Numbered from the stretch's first letter, positions 21,593 to 30,506 are shown. The stretch: 48,068 bases of DNA from a virus (IMGVR_UViG_3300028384_000990:1-48068), one strand, 5' to 3'. Notes: generated by a model not told the origin, from the letters alone. Numbers and translations are program-made.

Positions 21593-22169
21593 CTATTTTA
21601 TTCCTAGTGTCTCGATATATATCGACCATACTTGCACCTGAAAAACTTGCAGTTGGTAAAAACGAAACGATATCCCAATATTTAGGTTCAACTAATAAAG
21701 CAGAACCTTCTACATGTGAATAAAGATATCTCTTTACGGCAGCTTTCGATGCTCTTAACTTTGTTACGCTACTTAGAAGATTCCATGTGATTCGTATTCT
21801 GGTTGTTTCGTCAAACTCTTCGTTATTTGTGTACTCGAAAAGTTTCTCTAGAAAACGAATTCGTATTCTTGGTGGGAGATAGTGAATATTCAAACCTAGA
21901 AATCCACTACCGTATGTCTCTACAATCATGACACAAGGAAAAGTATCGTAATAAGGTAACTTGTCCTTTGTCTTGGGATCGTAGAAGAATGTAAACATAC
22001 GACCTTCTAAAAATCTACGAGACTTTTGAAGATCGGATTGTTTGTAGAATTGCTCTGAGTTAGTACGAATTCTTCTTACACGATTTCTAAACCATGTAAG
22101 GCTTTCTTTACTTCGCCTTTGTAATTGAGCGGGTGATTCTTTATCTAATCTTTCTAGTAGACTCGCCAT
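21585..22169 (-). CDS. 2: gp2-like DNA end protector
   Basis: 194 residues, shorter than T4 gp2 (274). The N-terminus has basic helices (QLQRRSKESLTWFRNRVRRI). Then come GRMFTFFYDPKTKDKLPYYD, TFPCVMIVETYGSGFLGLNI and YLPPRIRIRFLEKL, matching my recollection of gp2 of this group, which binds packaged DNA ends and blocks host RecBCD. It is read from an exact late promoter lying 6 nt upstream of the ATG. The family call is from memory, so the function is less certain than the gene. Confidence 0.65.
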   Translation of the reverse strand: MASLLERLDKESPAQLQRRSKESLTWFRNRVRRIRTNSEQFYKQSDLQKSRRFLEGRMFTFFYDPKTKDKLPYYDTFPCVMIVETYGSGFLGLNIHYLPPRIRIRFLEKLFEYTNNEEFDETTRIRITWNLLSSVTKLRASKAAVKRYLYSHVEGSALLVEPKYWDIVSFLPTASFSGASMVDIYRDTRNKIDG

Positions 22170-22175
22170 GCCTAC

Positions 22176-22183
22176 TATTTATA
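22176..22183 (-). promoter_or_regulatory. T4-type late promoter (exact TATAAATA), leaderless gp2
   Basis: TATAAATA on the minus strand (plus strand TATTTATA), in the 14-nt gap after the stop of the upstream gene. The start six bases past the box is position 22170, one base before the gp2 ATG. GTAGGC between them is not a Shine-Dalgarno at usable spacing. Confidence 0.75.
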
Positions 22184-22978
22184 CTACCGAACAGTAATAA
22201 TAACCTTTTCATCTTCATATCTTCTATCGACATCGTTAATGTTGATACAAAGATCAAAATCAGTTAAGGTGAACTCTTGACCTTCTTTAACAAAAATCTC
22301 AACGCCATGATCGTCTCCGTCATAGTGTACATATTGATCGAGTTCAGGTGATCTGTAATTGATCATCTTAGGTTTAGTGTGACGAAATACCTCTTTGATT
22401 GTTTCGCCCATATCTCTAAAAGGGTCCATACCTTGTTCAAGATGTGCTTCTAACATGAATACAGTATCTTTATCACCGATGAACTTCTCACATCTAGAGA
22501 ACCAAACACGAGCCTTTTCTTCTGGAAAATAAGATAACCATTCTTCAAAAGTCAGTTCTGGTTTATCGATACGATTCATCGGATCCCAAATCACTAGATT
22601 TGTATCGTACATGCCTAACATACATAATGCTTTAACTCTATTAGGACCTGGATGAAAATGAATCCAATTTGTTCTGTCTTGCTCTCTAAGAACGCCATTT
22701 GGTGGCGACCAAATACCGTTTCTTCGAATGTCATTGTAGAGATACCACACTTTATAGGTTAGAATATCTTCTGATATAATACAATTATTCTTCCAATGAT
22801 TTGCTGTCAACCAACCATTATCGTATGCCTCTTGTAATGTGATTACTTTTGGTTTACAATGAGTTTTTTCATCCCACAATCTTTTAACTTCTTCGAGGAC
22901 ACCTTCGTCTTCTTTGAAACCTAATGTCTTGTATATTTTGTTACCTTGTTGTCCGTATGAGAATCTCTTCATCTTCAT
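22184..22978 (-). CDS. Unknown protein with HPGxxR motif, paralogue 2
   Basis: 264 residues, overlapping its paralogue upstream by 38 nt. It shares with it a block around residues 115-160: FHPGPNRVKALCMLGM, LVIWDPMNRIDKPELTFEEW and the later RHTKPKM. The HPG-x-x-R-x-x-AL core looks like a ligand or phosphate-binding turn, loosely like the GxxR turn of ParB/DUF262 proteins. It is inserted with sugar genes among late structural genes, suggesting a host-surface or small-molecule role, but there is no firm family. The start could also be the next ATG (22972). Confidence 0.6.
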   Translation of the reverse strand: MKMKRFSYGQQGNKIYKTLGFKEDEGVLEEVKRLWDEKTHCKPKVITLQEAYDNGWLTANHWKNNCIISEDILTYKVWYLYNDIRRNGIWSPPNGVLREQDRTNWIHFHPGPNRVKALCMLGMYDTNLVIWDPMNRIDKPELTFEEWLSYFPEEKARVWFSRCEKFIGDKDTVFMLEAHLEQGMDPFRDMGETIKEVFRHTKPKMINYRSPELDQYVHYDGDDHGVEIFVKEGQEFTLTDFDLCININDVDRRYEDEKVIITVR

Positions 22979-23774
22979 ATTTCTCCGTTACATCAATATA
23001 GATTTCAGTTAGCTTTCTAAAATCTTTCTTTTGAAATTTGTAATCACCTTTTGTTTCTACGATGACACCCTCTGATTCATCATACTCTCTGAAGTATTGA
23101 TCTAGTAATGGTATTAATGTCTCGCCTTTGAGTTGAGGTTTTTTGTGTCTGTATAAATCTCGTTTGATATCAAGTTCTGCTTTATTGATCAAATCTCTTC
23201 TCTCACCAACATGCATTTCCATAATATATTCATGAGCAGTTCCAAATCTATCTTTACCCACATCGAAGACATCTAACCATTCTTGAAAACTTAAAACAGG
23301 TTGATCTAAATCGCCAACATCCCACATAACAATAGGTGCATCCCATTTTTTCATTTGCATAAGTGCATAAATGCGAGACATACCAGGATGAAAGAATATT
23401 TTATTATTAGATATTGTACATTGAACAGTTGAGTAAAGACCTACTGTCCTTTCTTGCATCATCAACCATTGTATTTTACATAGATGAAACGCCCAATTTT
23501 TTTCTGTAGTATCCATATCATGAGATGGTGTAGTGCCTGTTTCTACATTCTTAATCATCGCTTGTACATGTTCATCTAAATGTTTTAACTTATAATTTTC
23601 TTCAAACCATGTAATGTTATCTCTAATCCATCCTAGAGTTGTAAGTTTAGGTTTTGCCTTATTGTTTACAATGTAATCGAAATGAGCTCTGAACTCATCA
23701 CCAAAATCATTGTTTGGATATATTTTAGATTTACCATCAAAGACTTCATCTTGTGTTGGTTCAATTAAACGCAT
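22941..23774 (-). CDS. Unknown protein with HPGxxR motif, paralogue 1
   Basis: 277 residues. FFHPGMSRIYALMQMKKWDA (about 126-145), IVMWDVGDLDQPVLSFQEWL and YRHKKPQL align with the neighbouring gene, so these are tandem duplicates that have diverged strongly. Many acidic residues and a His-rich central part. It overlaps the KdsB gene by 14 nt and is in the same operon. It may act on the Kdo product or on a related sugar. This is inference from position. Confidence 0.6.
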   Translation of the reverse strand: MRLIEPTQDEVFDGKSKIYPNNDFGDEFRAHFDYIVNNKAKPKLTTLGWIRDNITWFEENYKLKHLDEHVQAMIKNVETGTTPSHDMDTTEKNWAFHLCKIQWLMMQERTVGLYSTVQCTISNNKIFFHPGMSRIYALMQMKKWDAPIVMWDVGDLDQPVLSFQEWLDVFDVGKDRFGTAHEYIMEMHVGERRDLINKAELDIKRDLYRHKKPQLKGETLIPLLDQYFREYDESEGVIVETKGDYKFQKKDFRKLTEIYIDVTEKYEDEEILIRTTR

Positions 23775-24519
23775 TGAGAAACTCCTCGACTCTTTTTAAG
23801 TCTTGTACTGTATCTACGGAGAGACCTTCATCTTCTACTTCTACCATGAGAACATCATAACCATTCTCAACGAAACGCAACATCTCAACTGATTCTGCTC
23901 TTTCGAGTGGACCTATATCTAATCTAGAAAATCTTTCCAATGATTCACGATCAAAACAGTATAAACCGAGTTGTTGTTTGAATACTGGTTCTTCTTTTTG
24001 TACATAGGGTATTGGTAAACGAGAATAGTATTGTGCCATGTTCAGTTTATTCTTCACAACTTTGACGACATTAGTATCGTGTTGTTTGTATGTGTCTATG
24101 ACTTTGACATACGCATTTGATACATCGATATAACCATGATCTTTATGTGCATTGACTAGTGTATCAATGGCATCTGGATTGATAAGTGGTTCGTCACCTT
24201 GAATGTTTACGAATCGAGCACCATCGACAAGTTCAATTGCTTTCGCACATCTGTCTGTACCAGTAAAGCAATCCTCATCTATAACAATACAACGCATTTC
24301 ATTCTGAGCGCAATACGCATTGATTCGTTCATCATCGGTTAAGACAACAACAGTATCGAGTGATTCTGCCATAAGACAACGATCATATACACGGCGAACC
24401 ATTGGTATGCCATTGATTAACGCTAGAGGTTTTCCCTCGAAACGAGTTGATGACCATCTTGCAGGTATAAAACCTACGGTAAGATCACTTGACTTATCTG
24501 GTCCACTGAGACTTCGCAT
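23761..24519 (-). CDS. KdsB-like CMP-Kdo synthetase (3-deoxy-manno-octulosonate cytidylyltransferase family)
   Basis: 252 residues from the ATG at 24519; the track frame extends further but into the HAD gene. Motifs in order: GFIPARWSSTRFEGKPLALI (about 16-35, nucleotide-binding loop), YDRCL, LTDDERI, FTGTDRCAKAI, NIQGDEPLINPDAI (metal/CMP site), YYSRLPIPY, QLGLYCFDRESL, and the closing GLSVDTVQDLKRVEEF. The enzyme activates a Kdo-like acid with CTP for lipopolysaccharide or capsule. It is followed by two unknown paralogues and preceded by a HAD phosphatase. The exact acid sugar is unknown. Confidence 0.85.
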   Translation of the reverse strand: MRSLSGPDKSSDLTVGFIPARWSSTRFEGKPLALINGIPMVRRVYDRCLMAESLDTVVVLTDDERINAYCAQNEMRCIVIDEDCFTGTDRCAKAIELVDGARFVNIQGDEPLINPDAIDTLVNAHKDHGYIDVSNAYVKVIDTYKQHDTNVVKVVKNKLNMAQYYSRLPIPYVQKEEPVFKQQLGLYCFDRESLERFSRLDIGPLERAESVEMLRFVENGYDVLMVEVEDEGLSVDTVQDLKRVEEFLNAFN

Positions 24520-25091
24520 TTCACTTGTCCATATCCATAATTTGCATGTATAAAATCTACGCCTGCTCTCTGAGCGCATTCGTAATCACTTTGCATATCG
24601 CCGATGTAAACTGTATCTATCGGATCGACATTGCAAAATGCCATAGTATATAGTAGTTGATCAGGTGAAGGTTTGCCACGCAAACCAGCCTTAGGCGCAC
24701 ATACATGATCAAACTCTGGAAGTTTTTCTCCATCCATTATTAATGATGCAAGAACATGTTTTACTCTTGTCATATCTTTCGATGTACAGATTGCTATTTT
24801 GCAGCCTGCCCCTTTGAGTGTATTAAGTGTTTCAATGACACCAGGATAAATCTTCACATTATCAAGACTCATTGATGATGCTTCGTCATAAGTCTTTTTG
24901 ATTTGTTGTTGGTCTTCTATAATACCAAGTTCGTCTAAGATATCGTAGAAAGGTTTACCAATTTGTTTGGCATATTCTGAAAACGGTACCTCAATCTTGT
25001 GATTGAGTTTTACAACACCCCAAGCAATTTCCATGTTGGGTAGAGAATCGATGATAACACCATCGAGATCAAACGCATATAATTTCTTCAT
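24474..25091 (-). CDS. HAD-superfamily phosphatase
   Basis: 205 residues with the four HAD motifs: FDLDGVIID (nucleophile Asp8 and acid Asp10), ICTSKD (motif II), KPSPD (motif III Lys) and YIGDMQSDYE (motif IV). A helical C1-type cap lies between motifs I and II, as in phosphoglycolate phosphatase or beta-phosphoglucomutase relatives. It overlaps KdsB by 46 nt and gp4 by 4 nt. Together with KdsB it may dephosphorylate a sugar phosphate before activation, but KdsC-type specificity is not shown. Confidence 0.82.
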   Translation of the reverse strand: MKKLYAFDLDGVIIDSLPNMEIAWGVVKLNHKIEVPFSEYAKQIGKPFYDILDELGIIEDQQQIKKTYDEASSMSLDNVKIYPGVIETLNTLKGAGCKIAICTSKDMTRVKHVLASLIMDGEKLPEFDHVCAPKAGLRGKPSPDQLLYTMAFCNVDPIDTVYIGDMQSDYECAQRAGVDFIHANYGYGQVKCEVSVDQISQVILP

Positions 25092-25537
25092 TTTTTAGGA
25101 AGTATCTCCTTTTCTGTAAGTATTCTAAATTTCATTCTTCTATCCTTACAATATCCTTTCGCCGCTTCAAACTTTGCCTGATTCACTAAGTATGTATTGA
25201 CTTCGGTCAGGAACTTCTTAGTTTGACGCTTCGGTGTTTTAGGGGGAAACAATTGTTTGTGAGGTTTTACTTCGATAATCTCACGCACAACTTGTTTATC
25301 CTTATTGGTATATTTTACATAAAAATCGGGGAAATATCTATGTACTTTTTGGTCTAAAGGTGATCTATATGGTATAATGATCTCTTCAGAACCCCATTCT
25401 ATGATTGCAGTGTTATTGTCACACCAAACCATGAATCGTCTTTCTAAGAGAGATCGATAGAAGATTCTAGTAGGGTCACCTTTGTATTTCTTGTAATTCT
25501 TCGGTCTGAATCGACCGCTATATGGTTTTTTCGACAT
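25088..25537 (-). CDS. 4: gp4-like head completion protein
   Basis: 149 residues from the ATG at 25537 (T4 gp4 150). The start codon giving MSKKPYSGRFRPKNYKKYKG fits the family start; an upstream GTG is possible but unneeded. Conserved landmarks are DPTRIFYRSLLERRFMVWCD, EEIIIPYRSPLD, VHRYFPDFYVKY and EIIEVKPHKQL, an endonuclease-like fold (TnsA-type). gp4 is added to filled heads before tails join. The promoter for this leftward operon lies in the divergent region upstream. Confidence 0.93.
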   Translation of the reverse strand: MSKKPYSGRFRPKNYKKYKGDPTRIFYRSLLERRFMVWCDNNTAIIEWGSEEIIIPYRSPLDQKVHRYFPDFYVKYTNKDKQVVREIIEVKPHKQLFPPKTPKRQTKKFLTEVNTYLVNQAKFEAAKGYCKDRRMKFRILTEKEILPKK

Positions 25538-25577
25538 AAATAATAATAAATAGTAAACTAACTCCACGGTATTTATA
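25536..25577. promoter_or_regulatory. Divergent late-promoter cluster
   Basis: Exact TATAAATA on the minus strand (plus TATTTATA, 25570-25577) reads towards gp4. On the plus strand AATAAATA (25545-25552) and CATAAATA (25536-25543) read towards gp48. The TATTTATA element matches the late box on the plus strand at six of eight positions and ends only 4 nt before the gp48 ATG. gp48 lacks a Shine-Dalgarno. The two late operons therefore diverge from a 45-nt region. Confidence 0.6.
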
Positions 25578-25581
25578 ACTC

Positions 25582-26751
25582 ATGGCATACATCGATAAAC
25601 TCATAGGAAAATTCAATAAAGCACAAAGCGCCGTCAACTCGTTAAAGGGTGTGGCTGCCAAACTACAATCTATCGATTACAACACAGCACTAGATGCTCT
25701 CGGAGAACAGAGAGCAGAGATATTAGAAGAGATCAAAGAAAGACGAGCATCATTAGAAAAATCACTTGATGCTAAAAATAGAATTAAGGGTAGCATTACA
25801 AAGAGAGCACCAAAAGGCACACCAACAGAGTTGGTCTATCCTTTACATGATGATCTTGCAAACTATATGGTGTTTGATATTCGAGGCAGAAGAAATCAGG
25901 CAGACAAAGAAGGTGATACAGTAGGTGCCAACTCAGTTGCATTGTATGTACCAGATGCAGTTGTATCATCAGCAAATGTAGAGTATCAAACAAAGGGCAT
26001 CTCACCAATGAATCGTGCATTTGCTGACTTGGCAAAATCATTCAAATCTGGTGAAGGTGATTTATTAGAAAAAGGTAAAGCCGCAGGTTCACAACTTGCA
26101 GGTGCAGCTGTCACATCGATGTTAGATGGTCTATCAGGTGGTCTTACAAACTTGGCTGCAGGTCAGGCAGTTAACCCATTAGAAGAACAAACATTGAGTG
26201 GTATTCCATTCAGATCATGGAGTCTTTCATTTGACTTTATGCCAAGATCACAAGAAGAAGCAAAGTTAGTCAACGAGATCATTTATACATTTAGAGTGTC
26301 AATGTTACCTGATACATTTGGTGGTTCATTGTCACAGGCATTTGGTAAAGATGCAAACAACACAGAAGTTGCACCAAACTTCTTTAACTATCCAAACATC
26401 TTTGATATCTACTTTGACGGACCTATCGCTGGTAAAATCGATGGTTTCTTACCAGCAGTATTGACATCATGTGAAGTTGATCACACAGGCGGTGCTAAGT
26501 TCTCAACATACTATGATGGTTCACCAGTCAAAACATCAATGACACTAGAATTTGCAGAGATCAGAATTCTTACTCAACAAAATTACAAAGCAATTGCAGC
26601 TATCAATGAAGATGGTACAGGCAGAACAAATACACAAAGACAAAACGCTCTTGCAGATGGTGGTTCAAGTATTTTAGATACTGCATCAAGAAACAATTCG
26701 TTTGGCCGAGATTTACCTGCACCCAAGAAAATTGATGGAGGTGATCAATAA
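25582..26751 (+). CDS. 48: gp48-like baseplate/tail tube cap
   Basis: 389 residues (T4 gp48 364). The pattern shared with gp48 of marine T4-type phages is visible: FRSWSLSFDFMPRSQEEAKL, VNEIIYTFRVSMLPDTFGG, FNYPNIFDIYFDGP then KIDGFLPAVLTSCEVDHTGG, and FAEIRILTQQNY. The N-terminal third is a coiled-coil-like region and a glycine-rich linker. This tube-like protein sits on the baseplate hub, where tube polymerisation begins with gp54. gp53 follows in a TAATG overlap. Confidence 0.82.
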   Translation: MAYIDKLIGKFNKAQSAVNSLKGVAAKLQSIDYNTALDALGEQRAEILEEIKERRASLEKSLDAKNRIKGSITKRAPKGTPTELVYPLHDDLANYMVFDIRGRRNQADKEGDTVGANSVALYVPDAVVSSANVEYQTKGISPMNRAFADLAKSFKSGEGDLLEKGKAAGSQLAGAAVTSMLDGLSGGLTNLAAGQAVNPLEEQTLSGIPFRSWSLSFDFMPRSQEEAKLVNEIIYTFRVSMLPDTFGGSLSQAFGKDANNTEVAPNFFNYPNIFDIYFDGPIAGKIDGFLPAVLTSCEVDHTGGAKFSTYYDGSPVKTSMTLEFAEIRILTQQNYKAIAAINEDGTGRTNTQRQNALADGGSSILDTASRNNSFGRDLPAPKKIDGGDQ

Positions 26752-27464
26752 TGGCAACAGAATTCTTTAAAAACTTTCCAAAGATTCAATACAAACTGAA
26801 TGATGGTCGTATCATATACATCAAAGACTTTTTCAGAAAGTCTAAGATCGAACAAGAAGCCGTATATAGCATTGTCGACTATTCAAAATATGAAATACAA
26901 GAAGGTGAAAGACCTGATATTGTTGCAACTAAGTTATATGGCAATCCTGATCTACATTGGATATTCTTTGTAGTAAACGAGATCGAAAACTACTATGATT
27001 GGCATATGGACAATCAAACATTTCAGAAGTATCTTGATAAGAAATATCATGGTCAGTTTTTAGTATTTGACCAAAGTACAAGTGTTGTCAGTGCAACATC
27101 TAAGTATTTACTTGGAGAAAAGATCACAAGCACATCTGGTCTAGGTCGTATCATCGAAGTAGACCCAACACATAAAAGATTGGCAGTTGATGTCGAAAAG
27201 AAATTTGTTGCTAATGAAGCAATCACAGGTGCAGTCAGTGAAAAGTCTTCTACACCAGCAAGTGTAGTTGATAGACTCGATGGTGTTTACAAATATAAGA
27301 ATTCAGATGGTGTAATGAGAAACTCAACAGATACAGGTTTCTCACCAATCACATTTAGAGATCACGAAATAGATGAGAACGAGGCAAAGAGATTAATTAA
27401 AATTGTTCGTCCCGAATTAGTTGACGGTATTGTCAGAAGATTCGAGAAGATAATGTTATCATGA
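26751..27464 (+). CDS. 53: gp53-like baseplate wedge protein
   Basis: 237 residues (T4 gp53 196). MATEFFKNFPKIQYKLNDGR, PDIVATKLYGNPDLHWIFFV and NEIENYYDWHMDNQTFQKYL are the typical gp53 N-terminus, which includes a LysM-like segment in T4-type phages. A beta-rich region follows. gp53 joins wedges to form the baseplate ring. It overlaps gp48 by one base and the hub gene by 4. Confidence 0.88.
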   Translation: MATEFFKNFPKIQYKLNDGRIIYIKDFFRKSKIEQEAVYSIVDYSKYEIQEGERPDIVATKLYGNPDLHWIFFVVNEIENYYDWHMDNQTFQKYLDKKYHGQFLVFDQSTSVVSATSKYLLGEKITSTSGLGRIIEVDPTHKRLAVDVEKKFVANEAITGAVSEKSSTPASVVDRLDGVYKYKNSDGVMRNSTDTGFSPITFRDHEIDENEAKRLIKIVRPELVDGIVRRFEKIMLS

Positions 27465-28933
27465 GTGAAGGCAACTTTCAGGCAGGACAGGTCTCCATTG
27501 ATTCTGTCACACTGGTCAATCAAGAAGGTGAGATAATTGATCTTACAAATATTGCTATGTCTATCGATATCTTCGAAGGCATCGATTCACCATTTCTGTC
27601 TGGTCGTATTTCAGTCATAGACGCTCTAGCAGTTTTTCGAAAGTATAAAATCTATGGTCAAGAACACTTGACGATTCGCTATCGTGCAAGAAAGGGTCAT
27701 GGTGAATTTGAAGACGGCGACTTTACAGTAGAAAAAACATTCAGAGTTTACAAGATCACCGACATGATCAATAGAGAGTTTACATCATATGCATATGTAA
27801 TACATTTCTGTGAGCCAAAACTTTTTACATGTCAGAAAACGAGACTATCTAAAGTTCTAAGAGGCTCTTACTCAGAGATTCTACTACAAACATTACTTAA
27901 AGATGCAGACTTTGAGAAGTTACCAACAAACAATAGAATCGATTATTGGGAAGAAACTCTACCTGAGAATCAACAGATCATATGCCCAAACTGGACAATA
28001 TCTAAACTCATCGACTACATAAAAGAGAACGCAAACAAAGGAGAAGATGCAGTCTATAAGAATAGCATGTTCTTCTATCAAACATTGATTGGTGGATTTA
28101 AGTTCATGTCTCTCAACCAAATGTTGAGTGGTGATATGGACTTTCTTACAAGATTTACATACACACCTAGAAATGTAGATACAGCTGGTGAAGATGTCCA
28201 AGTTGAAGCAGAAGAACTTGGTCTCAACACTAAGATAATGGATTTTGAAATTCAGAAACGAGGTGATACTTTACACGGCACAACTTCAGGTGCGTATGCA
28301 TCGTTACTAAGAACATACGATCCAATTTTAAAGATCGAAAGAGAAGTTGTCTTTGATCTTGGAGAAAAATTTAAGAAAACAGCATCATCACACATGAGTG
28401 GTTTTCCGACTGTAAGACTTGACGATCCAATCATGGTACATCAAGCAAGCGAAAGAATTAATGGTGATGAAGAACAAACATATGATGAGATCGGCGCTGA
28501 GATTGCACCAAACAAATCATTCGATGGCAAAACATTACTTAGAGTCAATCATACAAATGCATACTCAGATTCAGCAGTACTTAGAGACACATCTCAATTT
28601 GTAGGTAATGAGTATTTTGATACAGCTATATTAGAACGAAACAGTATGATTCATGCTTTGAGTTCACATGTATATAAAGTTACTCTACCATTGAGAACTG
28701 ATATGAGTGCAGGCATGGTTGTAAATCTTGATCTTCCTGGTGGTTCTTCTGATAAAGAAACAGATAACTTAGATGATAAGAGATATCTCATTACTAAGAT
28801 ACACCACATTGTATCACCATTATCAGGTGATGGTAGTATGGTTCTTCAATGTGTGAAAGAAAGTTTTGCAGATGATATTAAGAAACAAGATGCATTAAAA
28901 GACTATAAAGGTCCTAGAGGTCCAAATGAATAA
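27461..28933 (+). CDS. 27: Baseplate hub protein (gp27-like)
   Basis: 490 residues, longer than T4 gp27 (391). The opening VSIDSVTLVNQEGEIIDLTN and IFEGIDSPFLSGRISVIDAL form the tube-like barrel typical of hub proteins. Later blocks include TRLSKVLRGSYSEILLQTL and ISKLIDYIKENANKG, as in the gp27/VgrG hub fold. The C-terminal part resembles tube domains (VYKVTLPLRTDMSAGMVVNL). It precedes gp5, its spike partner, and overlaps it by 8 nt. The gp27 name is by position and fold pattern. Confidence 0.78.
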   Translation: MSEGNFQAGQVSIDSVTLVNQEGEIIDLTNIAMSIDIFEGIDSPFLSGRISVIDALAVFRKYKIYGQEHLTIRYRARKGHGEFEDGDFTVEKTFRVYKITDMINREFTSYAYVIHFCEPKLFTCQKTRLSKVLRGSYSEILLQTLLKDADFEKLPTNNRIDYWEETLPENQQIICPNWTISKLIDYIKENANKGEDAVYKNSMFFYQTLIGGFKFMSLNQMLSGDMDFLTRFTYTPRNVDTAGEDVQVEAEELGLNTKIMDFEIQKRGDTLHGTTSGAYASLLRTYDPILKIEREVVFDLGEKFKKTASSHMSGFPTVRLDDPIMVHQASERINGDEEQTYDEIGAEIAPNKSFDGKTLLRVNHTNAYSDSAVLRDTSQFVGNEYFDTAILERNSMIHALSSHVYKVTLPLRTDMSAGMVVNLDLPGGSSDKETDNLDDKRYLITKIHHIVSPLSGDGSMVLQCVKESFADDIKKQDALKDYKGPRGPNE

Positions 28934-30176
28934 TTGGTATTACGGCATAGTAGAAGATAGAAACGATCCTTTACAGATTGGTCGTGTCCGTGTTCGTGTG
29001 CATGGCGTACATACTGATAATAAACAGTTTATTGCATCGCCAGATTTACCATGGTCACAAGTATTGATGCCGACATCAAGTGCATCATTGTCAGGTTTTG
29101 GACATTCACATGGTCTTGTCGAAGGTACAAGTGTATATGGAATGTTTCGAGATAATGATATGCAAGACTTTATCGTCTTCGGTAGTATCATGGGATACTC
29201 TCAGAAAGGATATAAACAAACTTCAACAGAAGAATTACTTGATAGATCAATCGATGCAGGTTTCAATGACCCACGAAGAGCAACTGCAAGTGAATACGAT
29301 GGTTCACTTGATGGCCTCAATCCTCCAACAGGCAAAAGACCAAACTCACTATCGTTAGCACTTGATACATCACCACAATTACCAGAGTCAATCGAACTCA
29401 AGTACGATGGTACAGAGAACACAATTACAGAACCAACAGAAAAGACAACACCTTATTATCCACTATCAGACTACTATGATGAATCCGATCTGAACAGATT
29501 TGCAAGAGCTGGTGGTGTTTATGATATTAGAGATAATTTACCAGAAGGGTTCAAACTTAAATTAGAAGAGTTATATCAACCAACTGTTTGGAACGAAGAG
29601 ACGGGAAGAAAGTCTTTATATCCTTTCAACAAAGTACACCATACAGAATCAGGTCACATGATAGAGATGGACGATTCTGTAGGTGCAGAGAGATTGGCAA
29701 TACAACATAGATCAGGCACCTTTGTTGAGATACACAGAGATGGTTCAGAAGTTCATCAAATAGTAAACGATCATGTTAAAGTCACCGCAAAAGATGACAA
29801 AGTCTACATCGGTGGCAATGCAGATGTAGTTGTAGAAAGTGGTCATGTCAATATCGAAGTTCGAACAGGCAATGTAACTACAACAATACTAAAAGGTAAT
29901 GTAGATACAAAAGTCATGGAAGGAAATGTTGATCTATATGTTAAAGGTAATGTAACAGAAGTCATAGACGGTAATATAGATCAAACAGTTGGTGGCAATA
30001 TCACGCAAACTGTATCTGGTGATGTCACACAAACTATATCAGGTGGTCTTACATCCGATGTCACAAAAGATATCTCAATGACAGGTAAGAACATTTCAAT
30101 CAAAGCAAAGGGTGCTATGAATCTAGAATCTTCTGGTGTAAACACCATTAAAGGTAAAAAGGTAAATATTAACTAA
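28926..30176 (+). CDS. 5: gp5-like baseplate spike without lysozyme domain
   Basis: 416 residues (T4 gp5 575). The N-terminal OB-fold matches: YYGIVEDRNDPLQIGRVRVR then VHGVHTDN (about 5-33). A linker follows (about 100-200), with no sign of the T4 gp5 lysozyme domain and its catalytic Glu. From about 285 the repeats GNxxTxx (GNVTTTILKGNVDTKVMEGN, GNVTEVIDGNIDQTVGGNIT) are those of the triple-stranded beta-helix spike, ending in GKKVNIN. It punctures the membrane; the murein-cutting step must be done elsewhere. Confidence 0.88.
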   Translation: MNNWYYGIVEDRNDPLQIGRVRVRVHGVHTDNKQFIASPDLPWSQVLMPTSSASLSGFGHSHGLVEGTSVYGMFRDNDMQDFIVFGSIMGYSQKGYKQTSTEELLDRSIDAGFNDPRRATASEYDGSLDGLNPPTGKRPNSLSLALDTSPQLPESIELKYDGTENTITEPTEKTTPYYPLSDYYDESDLNRFARAGGVYDIRDNLPEGFKLKLEELYQPTVWNEETGRKSLYPFNKVHHTESGHMIEMDDSVGAERLAIQHRSGTFVEIHRDGSEVHQIVNDHVKVTAKDDKVYIGGNADVVVESGHVNIEVRTGNVTTTILKGNVDTKVMEGNVDLYVKGNVTEVIDGNIDQTVGGNITQTVSGDVTQTISGGLTSDVTKDISMTGKNISIKAKGAMNLESSGVNTIKGKKVNIN

Positions 30177-30493
30177 TGTCAGAAGCTGCTAGAAAAGGCG
30201 ATACTGCAAACCATGTTCCTGCTGGTACTTTTTCAGTACATAAGATTAATGAAGGTTCAGGAAATGTCAATATCAATAGTAAGAAAGCTGCAAGAAAAGG
30301 AGACGATTTAACCGATCATCAAAACACATCAAGTCCACCAATAGTTCATTTTCCTGGCCCAACGGTGCCAAAGATATCAGCTGGTTCATCGACTGTATTC
30401 ATCAACGGCAAAGCAGCCGCAAGAAAGGGTGATGCAATTAATTGTTCGAGTAAAATCCTTGATGGTTCTGGCAATGTAAATATTGGCGGTTAG
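30176..30493 (+). CDS. PAAR-repeat spike tip protein
   Basis: 105 residues with repeated PAAR-type motifs: AARKGDTANH, KKAARKGDDLTDH and GKAAARKGDAINC, plus the strands GSGNVNIN, GSSTVFING and GSGNVNIGG. PAAR proteins cap gp5/VgrG spikes with a pointed beta-cone that binds a metal. Starts in a TAATG overlap after gp5 and ends directly before the late promoter of gp25. Confidence 0.9.
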   Translation: MSEAARKGDTANHVPAGTFSVHKINEGSGNVNINSKKAARKGDDLTDHQNTSSPPIVHFPGPTVPKISAGSSTVFINGKAAARKGDAINCSSKILDGSGNVNIGG

Positions 30494-30501
30494 TATAAAT
30501 A
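30494..30501 (+). promoter_or_regulatory. T4-type late promoter (exact TATAAATA), leaderless gp25
   Basis: Exact TATAAATA directly after the PAAR stop. Six bases past the box is 30507, the A of the gp25 ATG, so the mRNA would have no leader. There is no Shine-Dalgarno; the TTG start at 30483 is upstream of the promoter and would not be on this transcript. Confidence 0.75.
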
Positions 30502-30506
30502 GTAGT

